From positions 12,454,001-12,518,000 of the forward strand of contig CM028890.1 of NCBI GenBank assembly GCA_016801885.1: a stretch of 64,000 nt of DNA. Reading direction: 5' to 3'. The position numbers and the translations under genes were made by a program. The notes under the pieces are model-generated. The model was not told where the DNA came from. It worked only from the letters and a program-made list of their open reading frames with translations, and ran no database searches. The first letter of the stretch is position 1. The number at the start of each line of letters is the position of its first letter. Below, one piece after another: positions 38,936 through 50,573 of this stretch. Source of the stretch: Toxotes chatareus. Lineage: Eukaryota; Chordata; Actinopteri; Toxotidae.

Positions 38936-39159
38936 ATGTTTTCTGTGGTGTCCATAATGGATTCATAAGAACTTGCCTGATATTTTAACTCACTCAGAGC
39001 CACTGCATAATGATTCTTAAGACTCTGCCAAAAGGTCAGACCTCTTTAAATATGATTCATTGTTGGTATAAAGAAGTTTAGATGTGGAGCAGCTTAATTC
39101 AAAATCCATCTGTAATATTGTCAATAGCCTGAAAATGACACATTTCATCTAAATAAAAC

Positions 39160-39765
39160 TTAATGTCTGCTACTCCCTCTTAGGTAATTCACTGTTTCCT
39201 TGATATTGTCTTTCATCGCCCCAGAGTCTGATGTAAGTTTGACCATTTGGACCACTCGTCTGAAGGCCTCTTCAATTCCAAATCCCGTCGATGCGGAGCA
39301 AGGCTGAACGAACCAATCACGACCAGAGCAGCTCTTTCTCAGGATAAACCTGTCCTTGATTTCAGTGGCAGTCAGGGCGCCGTTTACGTCCTGTTTGTTG
39401 GCGAGAAGAATCAATGGACGACCCTGCAGCTGATCGCTCCTCAGTGTGTCTTCCAGCTCCCTCCGCGCCTCCTCCAGACGCTCCAAGTCAGAGCTGTCCA
39501 CAACAAACACAACGGCTGCTGTGTCCTGGTGGAAACTCTTCCAGTACTCCCGCATCTTCCTCTGACCACCGATATCCCACATGGTTAAGGCAAGGTTCTT
39601 CCCATTCTTTCTTGCCTCGAGCATTTCTACGTTGAAGCCGATGGTAGGAACTGTGCTGACACACGCGTTGTGTTTCATTTTGTAGAGGAGAGTCGATTTT
39701 CCTGCGTTGTCGAGGCCCAGAAGGAGAACTCGGGCTTCTGGTTGTTTAGATCCTCGAAGGCCCAT
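39160..39765 (-). CDS. arl14: ADP-ribosylation factor-like GTPase 14
   Basis: A single exon of 201 residues starts at ATG 39765, chosen over an upstream in-frame ATG (39807) because it gives the N-terminus MGLRGSK with the glycine needed for myristoylation. GTPase motifs are complete: P-loop GLDNAGKS, switch 1 TVPTIGFNVE, WDIGGQ with the catalytic glutamine, NKQD and PCSAS. The C-terminus extends about ten residues beyond typical ARFs. ARL14 regulates movement of MHC class II vesicles along actin in mammalian dendritic cells. The assignment to ARL14 rather than the similar ARL11 rests on position between the c3orf80 and ppm1l orthologues, as in human, and on the intronless structure. Confidence 0.85.
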   Translation of the reverse strand: MGLRGSKQPEARVLLLGLDNAGKSTLLYKMKHNACVSTVPTIGFNVEMLEARKNGKNLALTMWDIGGQRKMREYWKSFHQDTAAVVFVVDSSDLERLEEARRELEDTLRSDQLQGRPLILLANKQDVNGALTATEIKDRFILRKSCSGRDWFVQPCSASTGFGIEEAFRRVVQMVKLTSDSGAMKDNIKETVNYLRGSSRH

Positions 39766-41445
39766 GGCGAATGTGGAGAGATAATCTAACTCAAGTGGGA
39801 CTGTCACATCTTCCCTTTACAGTTCTCCTTTGACGCAATATTTGCTTAGTGCGTTGCCCAGAGTTTAATAGATAAGCCATTAGCTCCATGCTGACTACAG
39901 TTTAGGGCTCACCGATAAGGTGCTATACACCAGGGTGCAAAGTTTGCACCTTAGGATATCCCTTGTTTATATGCGCTGTGTAAGTAGAGTTATGCTCTGT
40001 TATTGCCACATTATTCATTTGTGTTTTATGCAGTGTGATCATCTTGTCATGCAGGGGTTGTAAAATGTTATCCTAGCACATTTAACTGAAATAACCTATA
40101 TTAACCTATATTTTGCTTATGTTATGGCTGTAAATCTCAAAGGCACATTGAAAGGATAATAATGTACTTACTCAAAACACTGATGGGATTTTGACAGACG
40201 GGATATGAAAAGGTAGCATTATTTGCTGTAAACCAGTTATTAGTCTGAAAATCAAAAATACTTATGAGTTCAAATATTTTTTTCACATATAGGACCATGG
40301 TGCACAGTGCCTTGGTAACATAAAATGAGACACAGAGATCAGTTCTGCAGTTTTAATATTCAATTAAAAGGATCACACTCTTTCCACAACACAATTGTTG
40401 TAACAGTGTAAGTGACAATCAATAGGTAAAAATTATTCACAGTAATAAATATGAAAGAACAATATCCAGACTTCGCCAGCCAAAAGAAAGGCAGTCACTC
40501 ATCGAGTTAGCGTTTGTCTAAAAATCTAATAATGTGGGGTTTAAAGTGCCCCCCCCCCCGAGAGAAATATTCAATGCCAGGTGAATGTTGCAATCTCCAG
40601 ATGCACCAAACTTCCATAAAGTTTCTAGAGCTTCTCAAAAAGGAGCTCGGAATAACTTATGATGCTGTGACAAACTACAGTTACCTTCTGGGCAAACAAT
40701 AAGTGTTAATTGTCTGGGTGGGTCTTCACTGACCTCCAGTCTATCATATTCAAACTACCATCATTATTTTAAAAAATCTGTTTCATTTAAAAACGTTTAG
40801 TATGCTGCCATTGATCAAAAAAAATAATTCTAAAAAGGAAGATAGATATAAATAAAAAGTAAGGAAAAATAAATCAAGGTTGGTTAGCCATTGGAAGGGT
40901 GCAGTTTCCACTTTGACCTAGTCGGCCCAAGTCCACTGTGTTTACAAGCCACACAGGGTTCATTTAAATAGAATGGTTGATGTTAGCAATTCTTAAAATG
41001 CATCTAGACCAACGTGATGACTAATACCAAGCTCCTGTCTTTTATTTGATCTACTCCACATTATTCTGAAACTATGTATTATGAAAAAAAAGGTGTTCTC
41101 ATTCTTATTATTCACCAGTATCTCACAATCGAATTGGATACATGACCTGCGCATGACGCATGGTTCTGTTTAGCTCCTCTCTTCATTTCCCAGTCCCACA
41201 ATGTCTTATATAGACTAAATAAATAAATGTCAGTGATCAGTCCAGCCAGCTCTTCCACGTCGCCGAGACGACTTAAATGCACCTTGACTCGTGGAGGCGC
41301 ATCTCAGCGCTGATACTCAAGTCACCGGCATCCTCGGAAGACGCCGAAGCTGGATGACACACAAAGTGCATCCAATCACGAGGTGCTCGACTTAATTCCA
41401 TCGATGAATTCGTTTGCGTTTCACTTCGAGATTTTTGTTTTTCTA
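39766..41445. other. Intergenic spacer
   Basis: AT-rich with a C-run at 40549-40559. No gene recognised. A minus-strand poly(A) signal (TTTATT on the plus strand) near 41041 could serve the small ORF at 41446-41742. Confidence 0.4.
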
Positions 41446-41742
41446 TCAAGACCTAGTCCAGTTCTCTCCTGGCTTCACCCACACGCCGCCGGTTGGATTA
41501 TCCATCACGTACACCAGCCCCCCAGTGGAACAACGGCTTTGGGGCCAAGAATGGGTTGTTGACTTCTCCATTGGCCGGGCAGAGGAGCGAAGACTTGGAG
41601 ACTGGCTGGCCACCTTCTTCTGAATGTGGACCACGGGGGCTGGAGTAGAACATGCGTCGGTTCTCTGATATATGTCCACTGCGCCAACGCGATGGAAAAC
41701 CACCCTCGCTTCTATGGAGGATTTGGAGCCCTGCTGTCCCAT
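41446..41742 (-). CDS. Hypothetical small protein with possible N-myristoylation signal
   Basis: A 98-residue frame starts MGQQGSKSS, which fits an N-myristoylation signal, and continues with EARVVFHRVGAVDIYQRTD, a Ser/Arg-rich middle and VYVMDNPTGGVWVKPGENW. It lies in a locally GC-rich island (about 41220-42250), unlike the AT-rich surroundings, and a minus-strand AATAAA lies about 400 bases downstream. I do not recognise the family. Possible internal donors (CTG|GTGTAC, TGG|GTGAAG) mean it could instead be the first exon of a spliced gene. It could also be a chance frame in a CpG island. Confidence 0.4.
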   Translation of the reverse strand: MGQQGSKSSIEARVVFHRVGAVDIYQRTDACSTPAPVVHIQKKVASQSPSLRSSARPMEKSTTHSWPQSRCSTGGLVYVMDNPTGGVWVKPGENWTRS

Positions 41743-44678
41743 ACTGAAACTTAACTTGAAATTTTTCCTTTAAAGGACGCAAGGGAATTCTAAAACAAAG
41801 CAGATTTCTTTTTTTATTTTTGCTTATTTCTGAGTTGGCTAACTGACAAGCTTCTTCCACTGCTTCCTGCGCGCATTCGCCTCACTTATAAAGTGCCAAA
41901 TCCGTATGAAATGGGGTAAAGAGTTCCCGTAAAGCTGTAGTGTGACGCACTTGACTTTATGGTTATTAGACGCACGAATGTTTCACGGGTCTTGAGGACT
42001 GGATCACTGGATCATTTCATGTCCGGGCTATTCTGAGAAGCTCCACCTGGTTCAGACCGTCACTAAACTTGGCATCATCGAGCGTTTCCGATCTGTCTGC
42101 GCCCCTCCTGAAGGCTCCAGTGGGGTTGAGTTGCCCTGCAGACGCAGCGCAGAGTTGTGGCATAGCAGAGCTATTTGTGGTCCAGCACAGGCATCCCAGA
42201 AACACTCGGAAGACGTCACGTGTTTTCCCCCCAACCTCATTCTGATCTCACCACCTCATTTTTTGTGTGTGGGGGATTGTTGATCGCTCCATGATTTACA
42301 ACAAGCAGGTTCTTGAGACCGATGGTTGGTGACAAGAACATAGTGGGTTTAAATTCCTGGAGAGGTGTTAAAAAGCAGAAGATCAGCAGTCATTCCTTAC
42401 CCCAGTCCTCCGTATCTATTCTTCAGACTCAACCACTCCAGGGGAGATGTCCAATAATAGGACCAGCAGCAGGTGTGAGTGTGTGAAACTGCACCCTCAA
42501 ACTACATTTCAGATGAAAGAGTTTGTTTAATACTGATTTACACTTTTTTTATTACGCTGAGCATCTGCTCAACAACATCTCAAATTAAAGTGATGGGTAT
42601 TTATTTTATTGTAAACTCCTGCTCATGTACAGAAGAATGAATATACAGAATACTGGTTTGGCAATCTGCCAGACACATCCAAAAACTCTACAATAAATAA
42701 GGCATTAGGTAAACTTTTAAATAAAAAAGGCTTCTTTCAACTGATGTAAAGGTTATGGTACACAGTGGTAAAAAAAAAATAATAATAATAAAATAAGAAC
42801 TGTAATAAATCAAGTATGGTTTACTGTAACTGTCCTTGACAGGTTGTGGCTGTCGATGACACCGGTTGTATTGCTTCAGGAGTATATCATATTTCTAGCT
42901 ACTAGCATTCCAGCTGTGGCTGCACAGTTCGTGATGTGTCATCTTTTAGTCAGTTTCTCATGGCAGCAGAGGCGTGGAAGTCTGTTGTGCCTCCTGTTTC
43001 GTGTGCTTCCCAGGCCAAAGGCAACCACCAAATGTCCATAGATGCATACTCTATGTACTTTGTTCATGATCATGGATACGCCAAAGCACATGCCCTGATA
43101 CAGATGGTGTAAAATCACTTTGATGCAACATTAGCTCCATAAAATTGCGTTACCAGGAGGTGAAGGTCAGGAACTAAATCAGGCTCTACACACATTAAAA
43201 CCCTCTCGTATTACTGAGGATATACAGTGTTTACATTTTTTGATATGTAATAAGAATTCACCATTCCAAAAAAATAAACATCTGAAAAGTGCATTTTTTT
43301 TCAGAATTCTGTGTGTCTTTATGCATGTGTGTGTGTTGCATGTTTAAGTGGCCTTCCACCCAAAATTTTTTGCTTTTAAGTGCCACTCACTTCCCGCAGA
43401 CTTGAAAGGTGGTGTAAAAATGAGAACCGCAGCATTCAAAGACAAGAGTGGCTGTGTCACTTTGGTTGACGGTGACAAGCATTTCAATGGCAATCAATTC
43501 TCCAGAGTGGAGAAAAAAGTAGACAATATCCACAGAAACGTCTCAGATCACTCTGTTGCAGCTCGTTCACTGAAAAACCAACTTAATGCTCACTCACACA
43601 CTAGTTTAAATTCCATATATAGTTTACTGGTTGGCAGCCAGGAACGTAAAACCAAAATTACTTTTGAGGCTGTTAAATGTAACTTTTTGTTTTTCTAGTT
43701 ATTTATGTCACTGTCTTTCATATTTCATTTCACAATTCCTTATACCTGTGTCAGTGTTTACAGTTTCCATTTCATGATTCCCTCAACTTAAAAGGTATCT
43801 TTGATTAAAACATGCATAAGCAGTGTGGTGCATGAAACCCAACCCACAGAGAAGTAGTAGGAGCTGTGATTGCTTAGACTCCTGCCACACATTACAGCTG
43901 ACCAATCAGAGCTCCTGCTGTTACACTAACTACATATTTATGTAGTTATATATTTTTGACTTGCTGGCTTTTAGAGTCCATTGTAACCAGCATGAATTGA
44001 GTCTGAATGTAGCACGAGGACGACACTACAAATAATAAACAGCCACCCCTCACTTCTACGGGGGATGAGTGTCTGATACTCAAAATTTAGATTTTGGGTG
44101 TTGGATCACTTCTAGTTAAATAAAGGTATGGATCCACCGGAGTCTTTTATGATTTTGACTAATTTTTCCAGGTCAACAATGTGATACATTACATACATTA
44201 TGGGAGAACATCATCAAAATGCAGCAAGCAGGGTGATTCTTCGCAAATGCATTTTCAGTAGCTTCCTGTAGTTGCACAGTAACTCTTGAATAGGCACTAG
44301 TTGAAGCCTCCTCTGAAGAAGCCTCCAGTGGAGCTGTACCATTCACGTGCATGTACAGTAAACAGTAGTAAATCAATCACAGTCTAAAGTGTGCTGGTTA
44401 AGAGAAATCCCCTGTTTGGTGTCTGTTTGTCCCCCTTTTTATGCATCTCCACTGCTGAACTGAGAACTTCTGTATTTTAATGCATTTGTTATTAAGTTGG
44501 CAGATGGTCATTGGGTCTACATTGTGTTTACATGCTCTTATCTCAATCAGTACCGTACAAACAAATCAAAACCTAATTTTTTATATGTTTGCATGTATGT
44601 GTTTGTCTGTATATGTGTGTACACTTGTCAAAAGTACAGTTCTCAGTGTCTGCATTTTATATTCTCTCAGTTCCAGAC
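41743..44678. other. Spacer and likely long 3' UTR of ppm1l
   Basis: No coding gene is supported. Minus-strand AATAAA signals (TTTATT) near 42600-42612 could end a roughly 2 kb ppm1l 3' UTR. The GC-rich island continues to about 42250. Confidence 0.4.
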
Positions 44679-47600
44679 CTACTCCCCTGCCGCCTTGCTG
44701 CTACCCCCAACTCCACTTTTGAACTTTACCACCATTACAGTAATGTTGTCGGGGCAGCCGCGATAGAAGGACTGGAGGACGATGCTCTTGGCACCGAAAT
44801 GAGGCTCGTCCAGACGCTCGCGGACAAACCGGACGGCTTCCTCGTTACTGAAGGCATCCCACAGGCCGTCAGAAGCCAGGATCATGAACTCCGGCTGCAG
44901 TTTGTCCAGATCAAAGGTCATGATATCAGGGTCGGGGATGACTACGTTGAGGTTTTTCAGTGGGTAGTCTCCCAGAGAGCGGGACATCGCCAGGATTCCC
45001 TGCACTCTCCAGGAGCCATTGAAACTGATGAAGCCTCCTAGAAATTAAGATAAAAATTCAAAATTTATTTATTAATTTGAGCTTAAGTAGAATCTGATGA
45101 TCTGATAATGAGAAAGAAAATGCATCATGGCTCCTGGTGAGTTTACTGTGCATCACTCCAAATCACAGGCTACTTTGAGTCTTTGTTTAACCCACAAATG
45201 TACTTATATTCGTCTATTGTGTGAGTGTGACAAAAAACAAAACAAGCTAAGCCTGATGGAGCTACTCTCAATTAATTTGAGATAATGTGATGATGTGATA
45301 AATGCTAACCTGGGAAAATCCTTTAATCACACTGCTTAGGTATCTATTTATGACTCTGCAGTCTGTTTAACACAATGCTGTTCCTAAACAGGCCAACCGG
45401 TGGCAGCCAAGGACCTAAAATTCAACCACAGGAAAGTGTAGTGCAGGTAAGCTGTATATTCTAGTGTTGTTGCTCTCTCATGTACCTGCCCTCTTGATCC
45501 TCTTGCGTTCTTTGAGCTGATATGGTTTGTGATCATGTGACAGTGCAACAGCATTCCCGTCTTTGTCACAGAGCACGCCACGAGAGTCTCCTACGTTGGC
45601 CACAGTGAGTTCTCTGTCTGAGAGCAGCGCTACGAGACATGTTGTCCCTGCAAGGCAGACAGAGAGACAAAAATGAATGGGAACAGTTGAGGATGCTGAC
45701 TTATTTAAAAGTTTAGTAAATGTCCCAAAAAAAAAAATCTGACCCAAATCTGGTTGTGAGTTTATTTTAAACAGATGGGAGTAACAGAAGCTTGAGGTTT
45801 ACCACAGTGTGACATTTCAGTAGCCTGTGATGATTCACAAAACACTGTGATGAATTGTTTTCCTGTGCACATGCATTTTTTTTGCTATCACATTATCACA
45901 TCAGTGTCTGACACTATTATATAAGTATTGACGTTCCACACTATAATAAATAAAGTGATTTATAAGGATTAGACTTTACCGGATTCTCAGGGCTCAGAGT
46001 ATCAGTACAGTAATCTGTCATGATATATAGAAATGTGTGACCTTTAAAATGCAATCTACAGATTTGTGGAAGACAAAGGCCTTAATGTAATGGTAGAAAG
46101 TGCACATGAGGCAAAGAGGCCACTTGAGAGTTTTGCTTGATAATATGACTGACCCATGGGTCAGTAGTAGGTCAAACACAATGAATACTAAATGATAAAA
46201 AAGAAAAATCAGTCCTATGTAGGGAGAGTCTTACAGTAAGTACATCTCAGCTGCCAATCTTCTTTTCCCAAAACCAACTTTCCCACAAAAGTTTAAAGTA
46301 TGATTTTCCAACTTATCCTCTCTCTGTCATATATATATGTATATGTTGTATATTCACTTTCCACCACTCTCCTCCACCCTCCTAACCTGCTTCATCGTGG
46401 TTGGCAGAGAGCTTGTCCAGCATCTCACGATCCACAGCCAGGATGCGCTGCTCGAGGATGCTGGTGTAAGAAAGAGAGCCCTCTCTCTTCTCTCTCTCAA
46501 AGGCCTGCAGCTGCTGCTTCAGGGACTCTGGCAGGTGAGCCTTCACATAGTCAGCTGCAGCCTGGGTAAACGAGGAGGTCAGGAGGTTAGGAAAGACAGA
46601 GGGAGGACACAGATACTTAGACAACATCAAGAGGACTGACTGTTTGCATGTGGTCAGACTATTGCCACATTTAAGGGAGTTTAAAGGTGCACTGATGAAT
46701 ATTTTTTTTATTAAATAACAATTAAATGACTGTAATTTGAAAGGCATTGCTCATATAGATGAAGCCACAGCTTTGCAATTCCCCTTGGCTCTACAAAAAT
46801 GTTAGCGTCTTTTAGCTCATTGTTCTGGTTTCTCAGACCTCAACAGTCTTGTTTTCAGCCACAGCAGCTTAGCAACCAGCTGGTGAATGTACAGGAGCAT
46901 TTAACTAAGAGGACAGTGAACATTGGACCTGCATTTGCCATGTGGCCAGAAACATGACTCCTAATAAATACTAACATTACCCAGTCTGGATGTGTAAATA
47001 TACAACACCTTTACCAACATGTTCGTCATAGCAACTTAAGGAGTATATATGTGTATGTATATGTGTATGTATATATGGACAGTATATGTTACAATGTTGT
47101 GTTTACCCACTTGTTCTGCTGCTGCTTTACAGAAACAAAATCATTTTTTCAATTATATTTTTTACTAAACAAGTTGAGGGAAAACCTTACTTATAAAATC
47201 AGCTGTGCTGTATTACACATGTACAGTTCATCACATTTATATTAATTATCCTCAGCTTGATGGGTCACCATAATATTGTGAATTTGTTACTTATTATTAT
47301 TTCCCCCTGTGCTTGCCAGGTAACGTGGTCCAATACAACTCTAATTTAGAGGAGTGCTTTTTTCATTACATAAAGCAGGTGCTCTGTGCTGAATTATTGA
47401 ACAACCTCCTCATCCTCCAGCCCACTTGCCCTCCTCCTCCTGTCCTTACTTATCTGCTTCTTCTCTCATATTCTCTGCCAAGATTTTCATTATGCTAATG
47501 CTATCGAATGAAATGCAAAATTTTATACCATCTTAATGTCTTGGTAGATACAGCATACATATTTCATATTCACACTTCCAATGGAAATTAGGACATTCAA

Positions 47601-49658
47601 TCTACATGCTTCACTGTATCCCTGTAGTGATGTGATTTAGCTGTTCTACAGCACGAGTATGTGCTTATGCGAATTTTTGCAATTTTCAAGTTTTATTTGA
47701 GTTATTACCCATCAGTGTATATGATCATGCATTTCAGTTTCAATTTATATCTGAGCAAAGATAAACTCCCTGTGGTCCATCAATGCAGAAATGAAGGTAA
47801 TCAACTGTATCAAATGATATCTGAATCAATTTTCCTCAAAATGTTTATCATGAATTAAATGGAACTGGAAGTAACTTACAACAAAGAAACCTGGGCATGA
47901 AATATTATGAGATATTAAAGCATTCCCAATGATCAGTGGAATAAAATCATCTGTTCCTGCTCCACCCCCATCCCCCATCTCTCATTCGCTTTTGTTCGAC
48001 GAGTGTGCTCATTCATTTATTTAATGAATGAGCACACAGAGAGCCGCCAGGAAGAAGGCGTCAAGTATAAATTTCCATTTTCAGCAAACAGCATAAAATA
48101 CCAGGATCTGTGCAGTTACAGACTTTAAATAATATTCAGTCTGAGGATTTAATGAGTGGATGTCATATATTGAGCCAACTTTGTAAAAGGTCAATCAATT
48201 AGTATCCTGGATCTCTTATTGAATCTGCTGCTTTATTAAATCCTACTTCCCCCTCGAGTCAGTGTGTAACTATAAATTCAGTTTTATACTGAAAAACAGT
48301 GTGAAAGACTATTTAAGATGTAAACTACTTAAGGTTCCACAGTTCCTTAAAAATAGTGTCGGTAAATCAAGTTAAAAGAAAAGCAGCAGCTTTTGCTGAC
48401 TTTTAGAATTCAGGCCATAACTCACTGCTTGACTAATAACGAAACAAAAAACAAAACAAAACATGCAGACGTGTTTGAGAAATTTCCTGCATGTTTTCAG
48501 TGCCAGAACACACTGCACTACCAGACACAGCCTGTTTTATCTACCCATATATTTGGCTTGGCGACATTGCTTCATTTAATAAAGTTAATGCATGTGTGTG
48601 TGTGTGTGTGTGCATGCTTACAGTTGTGCACTATCAAATAAATGTTGAGGGATATTCACATATGCAGTAATTTTTCCCATCAACATCATTAGCATTAAGA
48701 GTCCCAGAGGGTAAACACAACTTTCTCAAATGAACCTTAACATTAGACTCATCTCCAATTTATTTACTTTGCATTTACTGTTAGTGCTTAGTTTTTAGAC
48801 TGGGATCTGTGTTTATGGTCAAGTGTGTTTCCATATATCAGGATGAGGTCTGTGTATTGATGCTAATGATCCTATAATAGCTGAGGTCAATGTCAAAGTG
48901 ACCCATTCTTTTCCAAAAATCCTATTTGACTGTGACTACTGAAAGATAAAAGGATAATAATAAAGCATAAAAAAGATAAATGAATAGACGAAACAAGAAA
49001 ACATGTTTGAATCTAGACAATGCACAGAGATAGAGAAAGGGAAGAAAGGGACAAAAACAGACAGCAGAAGAGAAAGAGTGAAGAAGGGGCAGAAAGAGTT
49101 AGAGACGTGACAGGAAGGACAAATATTTGTTTATGGGACAGGAATAGACATAGCCGCCAACTCTCTGTCCCTCACTCTATCATTGAATACTAGCCAATGG
49201 CAATTCCTGCAGCTAACCTTTTTCTGTGTAAAAATCGACGAATATTACTAATTGGTTATACAACACTTTATCCACCGAGCTTTCAAGGTGCTTTTTCCTA
49301 AAAATAAAAACAGCTTTCCTTCCTACAGTTTAACTACAGCAACTGCAACTCTAAGTAATAATAAATAAATCTCCTGTAATCAATGAAACAAAGACTTTTA
49401 TTTGACCCTCCTTAGGTCTGCATGAAATCAAATGTTGGTTAAATACAAATAAGAATTAAAACAAGAAGACTGAAGACAACTTAACCAGTATCATTTGGTG
49501 ACATGTGTCCTATACAGGAACCTCTGGGGGACAGGGGTGATGGTGTGACAGATGGCGTCCATGGACACGTGGTCTGAAGGCAACCATGAGAAACCACTGA
49601 CCCTTGACAAAACAGGGAGTGGAGGAGAGATAGACAAAACCTACACTAACCCTAGTGT

Positions 49659-49697
<39 letters not shown>

Positions 49698-50573
49698 CTC
49701 TTTGTGGTGAATCCCAAGTCAAACTCCCTGACTGGCAGAGGGTTGGAGGAGGTGTTCACACAATAGAACACAATGCTGGAGTGGGGAGGGGAACTGCTGT
49801 ATTTAAACATGGGGGGAGTGTGAAGTAACACACGTTATGTATGCCTGTGCCTCAATTCAAATAATTGTGTTCCTATAGAAACCTGCATCTCTATGGAGAG
49901 TTCACTTTTATTGTCTTAACACACTAATTAATGTTCCTATAATATTTTTTTTATAATGTTATGTAGTGTATAATTTAGTCATGTTGAAAGGGGGCTCTTA
50001 TCTCACATGAGTAACAGAAATGCTCATATAATCTCTCCACTAAACTACCTACCTGCCTGTCTGTCTGTCTCTACCTGTGATGCTGGAAGTGATGCTGAGG
50101 TCTCTGGGTCTGACGAGTCTAAACAAATACAGTGTGCTGTGATGGGCCTGTGTAACCTCTCCCTCCCAGCCTACCTCTCCACCGTGACCGTCAAATATCC
50201 CGAAAATGGACGGGTGACTCTTGTTAGTGATGTCGGTGAGCACCTCGAAGCGATCCTCCATGTGATCTCTCCTCCCCTGTATGGAGTATACGGCTACGTT
50301 GTTATTCTTGAACTCCCAGGTTTTGGAGAACTCTGCGTCCAGGACACTGAGGCCTCCCAGCCGGTCATTCTGCATCATCTCCGCCACTTTCCCCTTCACC
50401 ATCTTCACGGCATCCCGGCTGGACTTGACGATGGTTTTCACCTCGTCCGTGTGGAAGAAATAACTCCACAGCGCCAGGCTTATGCACAACAGAAACAATG
50501 TCTCCGGCCTGAGGAGAAAATAGCGCATGATCCGACCCAGAAGAGACAAGAGCGTCATTGTGTCTCCTATCAT
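44679..50573 (-). CDS. ppm1l: Protein phosphatase, Mg2+/Mn2+ dependent 1L
   Basis: Four exons (50175-50573, 46387-46561, 45486-45647, 44679-45037) join in phases 0, 1, 1 to give 364 residues, close to the human 360. The start MIGDTMTLLSLLGRIMRYFL matches mammalian PPM1L. An N-terminal membrane segment (FLLCISLALWSYFF) anchors it to the ER. PP2C metal and phosphate residues are present in RRDHMEDR, GIFDGHGGE, VGDSRG, ASDGLWDAFS and GCPDNITVMVV. PPM1L dephosphorylates ASK1, TAK1 and CERT, linking stress kinases and ceramide transport. Only the last few residues (GVGGSSKAAGE) depart from the mammalian tail. The 3.6 kb first intron is non-coding apart from repeats. The GC-rich region 50600-51150 is the likely promoter. 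Confidence 0.96.
48003..48037. repeat. Perfect 15-base inverted repeat in ppm1l intron 1
   Basis: Arms 48003-48017 and 48023-48037 are exact reverse complements around a five-base loop (TATTT). It could form a hairpin or cruciform. Confidence 0.9.
49659..49693. repeat. CA microsatellite in ppm1l intron 1
   Basis: About 17 CA units, about 480 bases from exon 1 on the minus strand. Confidence 0.9.

Noticed and set aside
43348..43698. 116-residue plus-strand frame
   Set aside because: No ATG at the stated start, no recognisable domain, and it is antisense to the probable ppm1l 3' UTR.
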